From Pseudomonas sp. CCC3.1 (GTDB lineage: Bacteria; Pseudomonadota; Gammaproteobacteria; Pseudomonadales; Pseudomonadaceae): a DNA stretch of 64,000 nucleotides. The notes under the pieces were generated by a model. That model saw only the letters and a list, made by a program, of their open reading frames with translations. It searched no databases and was not told the origin of the DNA. A program made the position numbers and the translations under genes. The stretch is from the NCBI RefSeq assembly GCF_034347405.1, contig NZ_CP133778.1:1178001-1242000 (forward strand). Direction: 5' to 3'. Shown here in pieces: positions 45,563-54,934 of this stretch; within the stretch, counting starts at the first letter, position 1; every line of letters starts with the position of its first letter.

Positions 45563-45575
45563 AAGGGGGCGGCGT

Positions 45576-48500
45576 TTAAACAAAAAGATGAGCGATGTCT
45601 TTAGGAACTTTAAAGCTGGATGGGCCTAACCCAAAAGAGGCGAACAACCTAGAGACTGCATCACCGCTACGCCCGGTGGATTGATACCCCGCGTTTGAGA
45701 TATCAAGCGCACTTGGTGGTTGTAGAGCAGGCGCTGGCGGTGCAACAGGCACCTTAGAGAGGTTCTCTAGAGGCGCAGCAGTTTCCATGGCGGGGGAACT
45801 TGACCTAGGTGCCGCACTTGTATTGCTACTTGATGAACGAATACTTGGCGCAGGACTAGAGCTGGTTGTTGGGGGTTTGCGAACAAAGCTGGCCGGCTTG
45901 AGGATTGCTCCGGATGTGCTGGCTTTGCTGGCTTTACTGGCGCCGCCAAGGTTAGATATCAAACGAGCCCTTGGGAGGAATCCCATCGAGGTTTGAGTGG
46001 ACTGCACTGCCGTGGCGCCCGGTTTCGCAACTGCACTTGCTTTTGTCGCTAGCTGCATGGCAGCGGCTTTGCCAGCACCCATGAATGAAATCATCCCGCC
46101 TATGGCGCCGAGCGCTACCCCAGCGGCTGTAAGTTCACCGTTTTCTGAGGCAGTGCCAGCTATTTGCAGTCCTAAGCCAACGATTTGCATGACTGCACCC
46201 GCAATCATGGGGGCAGAGATGGGTAGAAAAATTATTGAGGCAATGACACCTAGAGCGGCCAGCCCCACATACAGCCATTTTTCCAGGAAGCTCGGACCTT
46301 CAGGTTCAGGAAGAGGTTCGTAGTACTGCGGTAGATTGCCTCGATCACCGATGTAATGCCCTGTTGGATCGCGGAAGCGGATTGGGTTGCCCAAGCAATA
46401 AACATAAGGGTTGACTCCGCCCGCACCGAACGGGCTGAGCGAGTCCGGCGAGTGAAAGCGCATCAAGCCCGGGTTGTAGGCGCGGTAACCACGGCCCAGC
46501 AGGTACCAGCCTGACAGCGGTTCACAGACTTCGCTGTTAAAGGCCAGTAAGGTCTGCAACCGGGCAGTCTTATCTTGTTCGCCGTAAGCGCTGTAGCTGA
46601 CCAGGTGGATCTGACCGTTAAGACTTTCGCCAATTACGCTTGGGCTGGCATCTGTGAGCAACAGCAGGGTCTGGTTGTGGTCATCCAATTGCTGGCTCAA
46701 CGCTACCCCGCCACTTAATAGAAAGTGTGTGTATTTATTATCTTGTAGTGTATGGCTCAATTGAGTGCCTTGATAAAAGCGCAAGCACTCATTTTCTTGT
46801 TCATGAATAACGCCCACCAGATGATTATGTCCGTCATAGCGATATTGACTGCTGACGGTGTCATCAACGGCGGATTTGACTTCGGTCAATCGTCCTTGAT
46901 TGTCATACTTAAAACGTTGTCCCAGTTCATCGTTCAGCATGTTTCCATTGGCGTCGTACTCGAATGTTTGAGAGGCTGGATAGCCGCCGTCAGTATAGGT
47001 GTGTGTGACTTTTATGAGCTTGAATCGATCATCTTCATCGTATGAAAAGAACGCGATGTCATCTTTTTTACCCTCCGCGGTTAGGAATTTACTGATGCAA
47101 CGTTTGATATTGTCCAGCTCATCAAAAATGAAAATCTGTCTCTCTATTGCATTCCCAAATTGGTCTTTTGGCAAATACGCCATCTCCCCCTCGCATACAT
47201 GTTCTTGCAGGCGTCCACGAGGGTCATATAGGTAGGTTTCTTTAAGCAGGATGTTGCCTTGATGTTCCAGGGTGCGACTTTGCAACTGATCATCTTCAAA
47301 CCAGGTTTGGCTCACTGTATAGAGCGGTTGTTGATCAAGTTCGAAGGTACGTTTGATTTCACGATTCATCGTGTCGTAGTCGAGTGTCGTCGTCAGTGTG
47401 CTTTTGTTCTGCTGATTGTCTGGGTTGGCAGTTGTGACGGTGCTGTGGAGCAACCCAAAAGCGTTGTAGCTGAACGTTGCACTCACATTGTTTTGAGAGA
47501 TGCTGAACAATCGACCGTACTTGTCATACTCGCTTTTAGTCTCCACTGCGCCATCACTGCGCCAAATGTTGCGCCCTTGCAACGAGTTGTTGTACACGAC
47601 TTCGTGGGGAATTGGGGAGTTGTCAAAAAATGATTCTTTGCGCAAGTGATTGTTACTGTCATACAGGTATGTGCGTTGTCCCCCGCTTTTACTCATGCCC
47701 GTGATGTCAGCAGTTTTCGGGTCATAGGTGTAGGTCGTGGAGTCGATGAGGGCTGTGGTCTTGCTCAGGATATCGATCTGAGTGGGTCGCTCGGTCAGTA
47801 GCGTGTTATAGCTGTATTTGATGGTATTACCTTCGGGTGTAAGACATTCACTCACCAGTGCCTGACCTTCCTTGTATCGATACTTCTGCGTTCGGGGGTG
47901 GCTCAGGGGGCCGGTTGATACCTCCGTCAGACGCAACAGACCGTCGTAGTGCTGGCGCCCAACGATGGTGGCCGGTACCGATGTATTGGCAGGGAAAACC
48001 TGTAACTGGCTTACCAGTTCCAGTTCTGAATGTTCGGCAAAGACTCGATGAACGCGAGATCCATCAGGTAAGACTGAACTGATTTGCCGACCCCAGCTGT
48101 CATATTCAAAGCGTGTTAAACGCTGTTGACCCGTGAATTTTTCGGTCTGTAGCAAACAGTTCCCTAAACCGTCATAGCTGTATTCAACGCTGCCTTGGGC
48201 TGGCAGTTCATTGAGAAGCATGGCCATTTTAAGTGCTGTTCTGACCTCTGCCTCTGTCGGGGGCGGCGTCATGGTTTGCATGCGGCTGTTAAATGCCTGT
48301 GTATCCAGGCGCTTGACTAGCGTTGGTTTGTTCAACGCGTTGAAGTGGGTAACGTTGAGGTCGCTGATGAGAATGGGCGTGCTATTGCTTTCAAACCAAC
48401 TGGTTTGAATAGGTCCGGTGTTATTGGTCGGTGTAGTTTGTTGCACCGATTTCAGGCCGCTGCTGTCAATTTTGAATTCCAGCTGGCCCCAATCGTCGTA

Positions 48501-50759
48501 TGTATAGGACGTCCTCAAGTTCATATTTTGTTCATTGAGCCAGTCGATGCTGGTTTCCTCACTCAAATTGCCCCAGGCATCCCAGGTCGCGGCGTAGGTT
48601 TGCCGAGGCTGTGGCGTCGGGACAGTGTCACTGGGTATCAAGCGTGCTTCAGACAATACGCGGTTAAGGCCGTCGCACTGAATATGGGTTTCGACACCCT
48701 TTGCATCCCGGTGTATTTGACTGGCATATTGCCCTGCGGCCTGTGAAAGCGTGTAGGTATAGCTAATGCTGGTTTCATCTTCTTCTTGTCCCGGCGCAAC
48801 TATTTCTTTTACTACACGATCCATGCTGTCGTAGAGATAGAGAACGGGAGTGCCATGCAGATCTGGGGCCATTAATAGCTGGCCGCTTACAGGAGAATAT
48901 TGCCGGGTACTGGTTTTACGTATGGGTTGTTTGCTGGTGTCGTCGAAGCCGACCAATGTTTCTTTAATCTGCAGGGCAAACTGATCAGCACGAAGACCTT
49001 TGAGCGTGCGAATGTCCAGAGGTGAAACAGTAACGTGCGTACGGCTCTGTTCTTGTTTGACAGCAAACATTACGGGCGAGTAGTCAAACAGACTTTCAGT
49101 TTGCAGGTTGTTGATCACGGTGCATTGGGATTTGGCTTGTCCATGAATCAACGCATCGTCTGGTTGGTCGAACCAATCTCGCGATGTGAGTTGCAACTCG
49201 ATCTTTTGCCCCGATCTGATCTCTACCAGACGCTCTTTTGCGATCACCAGAAACGCAGGTTGTTCGCTGCCATTGAGTGCTGGCAGTGCCTGATAGCTGT
49301 AGAAAGTTTGCAAAATCTGAGCGCCAGGGAGCATGTCGCCGCTGGGGGTTACCGTTTGCGATCTCAGATTGCGTACAAAGCAGTGCGGATCAGGCGGGCA
49401 ATCGTCGCCTACGTAGTCCGCTGGGTAGTAGCAGTAGTCAACGGTGACACCACTGCTTTTGATCTCTTGCAACGGGTTTCCGTACTCATCGAATGAGGTG
49501 GTGACCGTTTCCTCGCGAAATTGGGTCGCGTTATCCCGCAGAGACCAGCGCGTCACAACCTGTTTGGGGGCCTGGAACTGCGGCGGTTGATAGTCAAAGC
49601 TCTCATTCGTGTTGTGGTAAGTGGTCGTCACTTTCTGGACGCAATTGTTTTGCGTGGTTTCTTCTTCAATCAGCAAGTGAAAGCGGTTATAGATCCGCTT
49701 GACGCTACGCCCAATCTTATTGGGCGCCACCATCAACTGGCTGGTCGAACTATAGGTGTAGCTACTGGGTGCTTTATAGAGGTTGTCCACCCCGTCCGGC
49801 TCCCAGCTTACGTCGGCGCCCGCGCCCAAAAAATTGTGCCCGTTTTGATTCTCTGTGCCGGTATAAACATAGTTCACCTGCAGCGTTCCAGGGTCTGACG
49901 CAGATCCGGGGTAGGTCATGTGGCGAGTGACGCGAGGCAGATTATCTTTCCTCTCGGCATTGTCCGGATAAGCATGACCTTCATCATCATAATGAATAGT
50001 TTCCCGCCCTCCCGTAGGTGTGAGGACTCTGTTCACACACAAAAAGTCGCCAAAGGACGTGTATTTCAGGCGCCATGAAGCTTTATCGTCAGAAGGCAGC
50101 ACGATTTCTGTCAGTTCGCGATTGACGAGTTTCAATTGGTAGCGGGCTTTAGGGATACCGCTGCCACCTGCCTCTGGAGCAATATTAATATCGATCTGGT
50201 TAATACTGGCATAGTCAATCTCTAGCAACAGACCTTGCTCATCCCGGATGCTCTTTAGGCGCCTGCCAAATTCAGAGGGATCGTAGTCCAGATAAATCGC
50301 GTGCCCTGACGCGGCGTAGATGGTATGTGGCAGGGCGACTAGATTGTCCCCGGAACCATAGTTTTTCAATTCCTCGACCAGCCCGGATTTATGCACAATC
50401 CGATACTTGTTATTGTTCAGAAAGCTGAAGTGAAAAGAGTCGAGTTTATGCTCTCTAATGGCGGCGTTTTCTCCGCTGCCAGTCACCTTGAAACTTTCGC
50501 CCGTACTCAGCGCCACCATTTTACTGGACGGGGTGTATTGGGACAGGTTGAGGCTCCAGCCTTTGCCAAAACCGGCGTCCTGAGTATTGAGCGGACTAAA
50601 GGCCAACTGCAAAGGTTGCGAAGGCCCGCGCAAAGCATTGGCGTTCAGGGTAGGGAGGTTTATTGAAAGTACATACTGCCCGGTTCTCGGATCAACGGAG
50701 TTATTTAGAAAGCTCATAAAGCCAAATGCGTTGGAATGTACAGTATTGGAACTGGCCAT
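45576..50759 (-). CDS. Full-length RHS/YD-repeat protein with core domain and unique C-terminal tail (RHS1)
   Basis: A 1727-residue RHS-family protein. The N-terminal region (VHSNAFGFMSFLNNSVDPRTGQY) is shared with the second RHS protein at 59794. Dozens of YD repeats (for example YDSWGRQISSVLPDGSRV) should form a hollow shell. The RHS core ends with GYRAYNPGLMRFHSPDSLSP and GNPIRFRDPTGH (Asp1464). The last 259 residues are unique: a hydrophobic stretch (VGLAALGVIASIIFLPISAP, then more apolar residues) followed by a Ser/Pro/Thr-rich linker and a short end. In the family this tail is the variable, often toxic, part. No known nuclease, deaminase or ADP-ribosyl motif was seen. GAGG lies 8 bases before the ATG. 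It follows the secreted-protein gene on the same strand. Confidence 0.93.
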   Translation of the reverse strand: MASSNTVHSNAFGFMSFLNNSVDPRTGQYVLSINLPTLNANALRGPSQPLQLAFSPLNTQDAGFGKGWSLNLSQYTPSSKMVALSTGESFKVTGSGENAAIREHKLDSFHFSFLNNNKYRIVHKSGLVEELKNYGSGDNLVALPHTIYAASGHAIYLDYDPSEFGRRLKSIRDEQGLLLEIDYASINQIDINIAPEAGGSGIPKARYQLKLVNRELTEIVLPSDDKASWRLKYTSFGDFLCVNRVLTPTGGRETIHYDDEGHAYPDNAERKDNLPRVTRHMTYPGSASDPGTLQVNYVYTGTENQNGHNFLGAGADVSWEPDGVDNLYKAPSSYTYSSTSQLMVAPNKIGRSVKRIYNRFHLLIEEETTQNNCVQKVTTTYHNTNESFDYQPPQFQAPKQVVTRWSLRDNATQFREETVTTSFDEYGNPLQEIKSSGVTVDYCYYPADYVGDDCPPDPHCFVRNLRSQTVTPSGDMLPGAQILQTFYSYQALPALNGSEQPAFLVIAKERLVEIRSGQKIELQLTSRDWFDQPDDALIHGQAKSQCTVINNLQTESLFDYSPVMFAVKQEQSRTHVTVSPLDIRTLKGLRADQFALQIKETLVGFDDTSKQPIRKTSTRQYSPVSGQLLMAPDLHGTPVLYLYDSMDRVVKEIVAPGQEEDETSISYTYTLSQAAGQYASQIHRDAKGVETHIQCDGLNRVLSEARLIPSDTVPTPQPRQTYAATWDAWGNLSEETSIDWLNEQNMNLRTSYTYDDWGQLEFKIDSSGLKSVQQTTPTNNTGPIQTSWFESNSTPILISDLNVTHFNALNKPTLVKRLDTQAFNSRMQTMTPPPTEAEVRTALKMAMLLNELPAQGSVEYSYDGLGNCLLQTEKFTGQQRLTRFEYDSWGRQISSVLPDGSRVHRVFAEHSELELVSQLQVFPANTSVPATIVGRQHYDGLLRLTEVSTGPLSHPRTQKYRYKEGQALVSECLTPEGNTIKYSYNTLLTERPTQIDILSKTTALIDSTTYTYDPKTADITGMSKSGGQRTYLYDSNNHLRKESFFDNSPIPHEVVYNNSLQGRNIWRSDGAVETKSEYDKYGRLFSISQNNVSATFSYNAFGLLHSTVTTANPDNQQNKSTLTTTLDYDTMNREIKRTFELDQQPLYTVSQTWFEDDQLQSRTLEHQGNILLKETYLYDPRGRLQEHVCEGEMAYLPKDQFGNAIERQIFIFDELDNIKRCISKFLTAEGKKDDIAFFSYDEDDRFKLIKVTHTYTDGGYPASQTFEYDANGNMLNDELGQRFKYDNQGRLTEVKSAVDDTVSSQYRYDGHNHLVGVIHEQENECLRFYQGTQLSHTLQDNKYTHFLLSGGVALSQQLDDHNQTLLLLTDASPSVIGESLNGQIHLVSYSAYGEQDKTARLQTLLAFNSEVCEPLSGWYLLGRGYRAYNPGLMRFHSPDSLSPFGAGGVNPYVYCLGNPIRFRDPTGHYIGDRGNLPQYYEPLPEPEGPSFLEKWLYVGLAALGVIASIIFLPISAPMIAGAVMQIVGLGLQIAGTASENGELTAAGVALGAIGGMISFMGAGKAAAMQLATKASAVAKPGATAVQSTQTSMGFLPRARLISNLGGASKASKASTSGAILKPASFVRKPPTTSSSPAPSIRSSSSNTSAAPRSSSPAMETAAPLENLSKVPVAPPAPALQPPSALDISNAGYQSTGRSGDAVSRLFASFGLGPSSFKVPKDIAHLFV
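50205..50402. repeat. 198-bp block nearly identical to 60151-60348, inverted copy
   Basis: This part of RHS1 (codons 120-185) matches 60151-60348 of RHS2 at 195 of 198 positions after reverse complementation. Sequence on either side of the block is clearly more diverged. The two copies face each other in inverted orientation about 10 kb apart. Confidence 0.92.
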
Positions 50760-50806
50760 GAAGAGGTCCTCAAAGTGAGTGCGAGGTGACGGTTAATGAA
50801 GAGTTA

Positions 50807-51883
50807 TCATGGTGTTGTCTGAGTGGGGGTCGCAACTGGATATATTAGAGTGGCGCAGCGATGATAAGCGGTAAATGGCACGCCTGAATCGTATCGAACG
50901 CGTTCGCCAACAAGGACTTGATTGCCAGGGCAGGACTCACTGGTGGGAGGGTTTAATCCCCATGATGAATCATTAACAACAATCATGTTGTTATTGTTGT
51001 TGTCGTGGACTTTTCCGCATCTAACTTTAAATAAATGTCGGCCCTGGGAGTGTTCAATACCCGTAATCATCGAGTCTTCATCGCACACAAGTTTTACGTT
51101 GTTATTATGGATTTCTCCTTTTTTCCAACTTTCGTTAGTTACACTTAGCGGGATTGAGTTGTGTAAGACTTTTTGGCAGGTAATCAATGTCCTTCTATTA
51201 TCTCCTTCAGTTAATTTAATGTCGCCTATCACTTCGTTTGGGTCGCAGGTTTTTATGTAGCTAAAAGAAGAGCCTGCATCTTCCCATGCCGGTTCAGACA
51301 ATTGAACAGGAAGCGGTGATGGGGGGATGTTAGGCGCTGAGGTGGTAATACGTATACAGGATAACGATTCGCGCAGTGAATGAACACCGTCAAATAATTC
51401 TTTATCCAGCATTTGAAGGCCGGGGGTAACTATCTTGTTTTTAGCAGGGATCGCAATAGTCTCAAGTGTAAGCGCAGGGTCGTAAGGGGTTGAGAAATGA
51501 TTTTTTGTTGTCTTAAATTCAACCCAAAAGGTGCTTTTGAAAAAATCAAGATGGTCTTTGGGGGCGAGTTTTCTAGCGCAAAAACTGGTGTCGGCTAGCA
51601 GTATTTTAGTAGCAGAAGGGATGTTTGTAAAAATGATCTTCTCGGCTGTATTGTCCTCACAATCAAGGCCTATGTGATCAAAGTCATACTCCCAAACTCT
51701 ACCTGTGGTAGGGGGTGGGAGAGCGATAGTGCATTTTTTATTATCCTTGTCCAGTAATATAATAGTGCCATAGTCGTCATTTGTATTTTGAGCAGGCTCG
51801 GGATCTGCCGCATTAACCCCCGCGGGTAATATCAATGTCAGTGAACAACTGAGGATGCAGGTTGCGATTGTGAAGTTTTTCAT
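50807..51883 (-). CDS. Secreted protein with cysteine-bearing repeats, upstream of RHS1
   Basis: A 358-residue protein that I do not recognise. A signal peptide (MKNFTIATCILSCSLTLILP, cut near VNAAD) is clear. The C-terminal half has about three imperfect repeats of about 45-50 residues, each with the pattern C-x-n-E/Q-V-x-x-G (for example CDPNEVIGDIKL, CDEDSMITGIEH, CPGNQVLVGERV) and a later Cys (TCQKV, RCGKV, RCATL). Disulfides in the periplasm or outside are likely. AAAGGA precedes the ATG at 51883. RHS1 begins 47 bases downstream on the same strand, so they should be one operon. It could be a companion, carrier or immunity-like protein; this is speculative. Confidence 0.75.
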   Translation of the reverse strand: MKNFTIATCILSCSLTLILPAGVNAADPEPAQNTNDDYGTIILLDKDNKKCTIALPPPTTGRVWEYDFDHIGLDCEDNTAEKIIFTNIPSATKILLADTSFCARKLAPKDHLDFFKSTFWVEFKTTKNHFSTPYDPALTLETIAIPAKNKIVTPGLQMLDKELFDGVHSLRESLSCIRITTSAPNIPPSPLPVQLSEPAWEDAGSSFSYIKTCDPNEVIGDIKLTEGDNRRTLITCQKVLHNSIPLSVTNESWKKGEIHNNNVKLVCDEDSMITGIEHSQGRHLFKVRCGKVHDNNNNNMIVVNDSSWGLNPPTSESCPGNQVLVGERVRYDSGVPFTAYHRCATLIYPVATPTQTTP

Positions 51884-52307
51884 TTGAAAATCCTTTAATA
51901 GGTTGATTGGGCTCACATAGTGTCCGGACGGTGCATGCAAAGCTGGGCAGATACGATCAAGGTTAAAGGGAGGCATTGGATAACCCTTGTTTTCTAAGGG
52001 CTCATACCTCTAGTAAATACTTCAAGCCGTTATCTGTATACCTGTTAGAACTGCTAGGTTCAGCAAGGCGCAGGGTTGCAAGCGGTGTACTGTTTTGTCG
52101 AATAACCTAGCATTTCTACCAGTATCAAGATTGCCGTGAGGGGTGTAGAACAGACATAAGCGGTCTGACTCACTCAGTGCCTGTAGCCGATGGTCAATAT
52201 TCAGGGGCGTGTTATGGGCTCTGTGACACCTGCCATCATCAGGGGCAACTGTGGTCGCCATGAAACTAGGGTGCGTAATAATACTGCGGCATAAATGGAG
52301 TAATGCA
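51884..52307. other. Divergent promoter region between the two RHS units
   Basis: These 424 bases separate the minus-strand unit (secreted protein, RHS1) from the plus-strand unit (TULIP-like, RHS2). They must contain both promoters. An open frame on the minus strand (52022-52372) runs across the TULIP start and shows no known domain. I see no clear operator or strong hairpin. Confidence 0.5.
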
Positions 52308-54721
52308 ATGTCCGATAATTCAGTTAACTCAATGGCATCGATTAAAGCGTGGATGAAACAACAACCTCGCACCCTGGGGTGGGATGCAATCCTGGCTTAC
52401 GATCGCGTGAAAACTAACCAAATGTTGATGCAGGAGTATATCGGGCGTTTTGACAATCCGAGTGGTTATCTCGCCCCTATTACGAGCGTGGTCCCGGAAA
52501 CGAGTCCTTCTGAACATTTTTATGGGGTTATTGTATCTACCCCTGTGTTGTCATTTGAAAACTCTACGATTGCTTCCAGTGACGCAAAATTAACGTTTGA
52601 TCTGGTCGGTGGTAGCCATATTACGATGTCGATACCCACTGGTGGAACAGTCAAAGAGGTGACTCAGATCAGTGAGTTTAGCCCGTTGGCCGGAGAAAAA
52701 ATCTGGCTGAATATCGGCTTGGAGCAAGCACCGGGCACCGTAACAGGTGAAAGGAATGTGCAGCTGGATTTGAGTAAGGTAGGAGCCGCGGTCTGGAGAT
52801 CCTCACTCGGGGCGACCGAACAAAATCGCCAACGGGTCGCCGAGTATTTTCATGACTTATTTGCGGAGCTGGAGCCGAAGTACCAAGTGTTTGTACTCAA
52901 TACTATAAAAAATAACGACAGTCCATTAGCCAATCCAGGGGATTTTGAAATTCGCGTACAACCAAAAAAAGGGTCCAGTCTTATAGGTCTTGATGCCGAA
53001 GGTGTTGATGAGGAAGATGGGCAGATCTTAGTGTTTATGGCGATGAAGGGGAGGGAGAGTGGTAGCCTGCCGGCGAAAGACGGTGACATGGCTTATCTGA
53101 TTCCTGATGAGCCTGGGTATTCGACAACATTATTGTTCGGTTCAGATTATATCTATTCAAGATTATTTGTAGAAGGCTTAAAAACATCAGATGACTGGCT
53201 GTTAGAACTGCCAGGATTTGAAATTGTACAGCCAGACGGTGAACATGTGACTGTTGTAACCGGTGTTGCTGGTCAGACTAATATGCATTTTGCTGCTGTA
53301 CATCAAGAGTTCTATGACGCACATTGCGGTCCTGTAAACATGGAGCCTTATTTGAAGGGCGATGAAAGCGAGCGAGAATCCACATTTGCTATGACTCCGA
53401 ATCCGAGTTTGGAGGCGTTGGAGGGGAGGGTGGATGGAGGGCTGACTTTGCATTGGAAAGGGGAGTCGAAGGGGGTGGGGGGCTGGGGATTGAGGGTAGG
53501 AGTTTTAGAGTAACGTATCATGCGAAGTGGGATTATATTTGTCATTGTGCGTTTTATATTGACCATCAGGGTGCATACCTTGTGCAGTACATGGATTTTG
53601 ACAAAGCTGAAAGTCGTGCATGGATGGATCAGGTGCTCAGTTGGCAGATAGAGGATGAATATTACGATGATATAAAACGTGCTATATGCACACAGTATGA
53701 AGGTGAAATTGATAAAGGATTCTTTCTCAGAACTTCGGATTTGGTGTCTGCATTAAATAGTATTAACGTGCTGGGTCTTAAGAGTTTGTTGTTTGGGAAT
53801 GAAGATGTAATAGGATATAGTGCTACATGCTTTACGGGTGATTTGGCTCTGTTTGGTGATATCTCACCACAAGAAACCAGTTTTAGTGTGTCTCCGATAT
53901 CCCCTATTGTTGTTGCCGGTGAAGTACACACCTGTGTCACTGAGCCTCCCGTAACCGGGCTTGTATGGACAATAACAGCCTTGGGGGGCGACAACGCTAT
54001 TGGTACCATTGATTCTATAAGCGGTAAATATACGGCACCAGCAGCTGCTCAGATTACGGGCCCGATGACTCGTGTCCGCGTAACCGCAACGAACGCCTTA
54101 AACGGTTACAAAAGTTCCGGGCTGATTTCAGTGGTGAAAACGTCGCTTAACGTTAATCCATTGGTCCAAGTGGCAACGGCCGGTCTCGATCTAAAACTGA
54201 CTCTGACAGCCGGCAGTGTAAAAGGGCAGCCCAAAGATATTGTTTGGGATATAGAAGATGACGCCACCGGGGCAATAATCACTTCGAATCTTGACGGCAC
54301 ATGTACTTATCAGGCTGGCCCCCCTGTTACAGGTAAATATTCTTGGGTTGATACGGTTGTCGCCTCTTATGGTAATGATTCTTCGAGTTGCGCGGTTGTA
54401 GTGTTTAACGGGCAACAAAATCTGAGCATTACTATAGACGCTGACAGCGTACGCAGCGAAAAGGCTGTTGAGTCAGTTACATTGGTTGCGCTAAACAATG
54501 GAGGTAGTCCCATTCCTGGTGTCAAGTGGGCCTTGCTCACAGGCTCTGGCAGCGTGAATGAGAATACGGGTGTATTCACGGTGAATCCGCAGGGCTCTTA
54601 TCGCTATGCAGTGGTTACAGGTACCTTAGTTATACCGGGAATAATAACACTGCTGGGGCACATTATTTTGCCGTTACCGTTACTCACCATTGATCGTGCA
54701 GTGGAGTTGCTGAACGGCTGA
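52308..54721 (+). pseudogene. TULIP/P47-like protein with Ig-like C-terminus, frameshifted (copy 1)
   Basis: Two frames together encode one protein of about 804 residues. Part 1 (ATG 52308, GGAG 7 bases upstream, stop 53511-53513) opens with TLGWDAILAYDRVKTNQ, the N-terminal signature of P47/OrfX-type TULIP proteins (a 'T-x-GWD ... VN' pattern) that bind lipids in other systems. Part 2, one base back, continues from RSFRVTYHAKWDY and ends with Ig-like domains (LVWTITALGGDNAIGTIDS, KGQPKDIVWDIED). A single missing base between about 53460 and 53505, in a G-rich tract, explains the break. It is paralogous to the intact gene at 56798. Confidence 0.75.
53460..53488 (+). other. G-quadruplex-type motif at the frameshift
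   Basis: Four G runs (53460-53463, 53471-53475, 53477-53482, 53485-53488) with loops of 7, 1 and 2 bases meet the usual G-quadruplex pattern. More G runs lie just before (53423-53441) and after. The motif is within the segment where the reading frame of the TULIP-like gene is lost. Confidence 0.7.
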
Positions 54722-54934
54722 ACAAGGGTGTGTGTTGCTGGGGTTGCAGGTGTTTAGAACGTTACATGAAAAAATCGCTGCCCCTATACGGCACCAATAA
54801 ATTGTTTGTTGAATACCTGTTCGTTTTGCCAGTAGGCAACGCACATGGGTAAGTGTAAAACTAGACTGAGCATCAGCACTGACTGAGTCACTCCGCAGAG
54901 TGAGTCAATACGTTTAATTTTACGAGTGAAAAAA

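Noticed and set aside
52022..52372. 116-codon minus-strand frame across the TULIP-like start
   Set aside because: It overlaps a well-supported start with a ribosome-binding site and shows no known domain; treated as chance.
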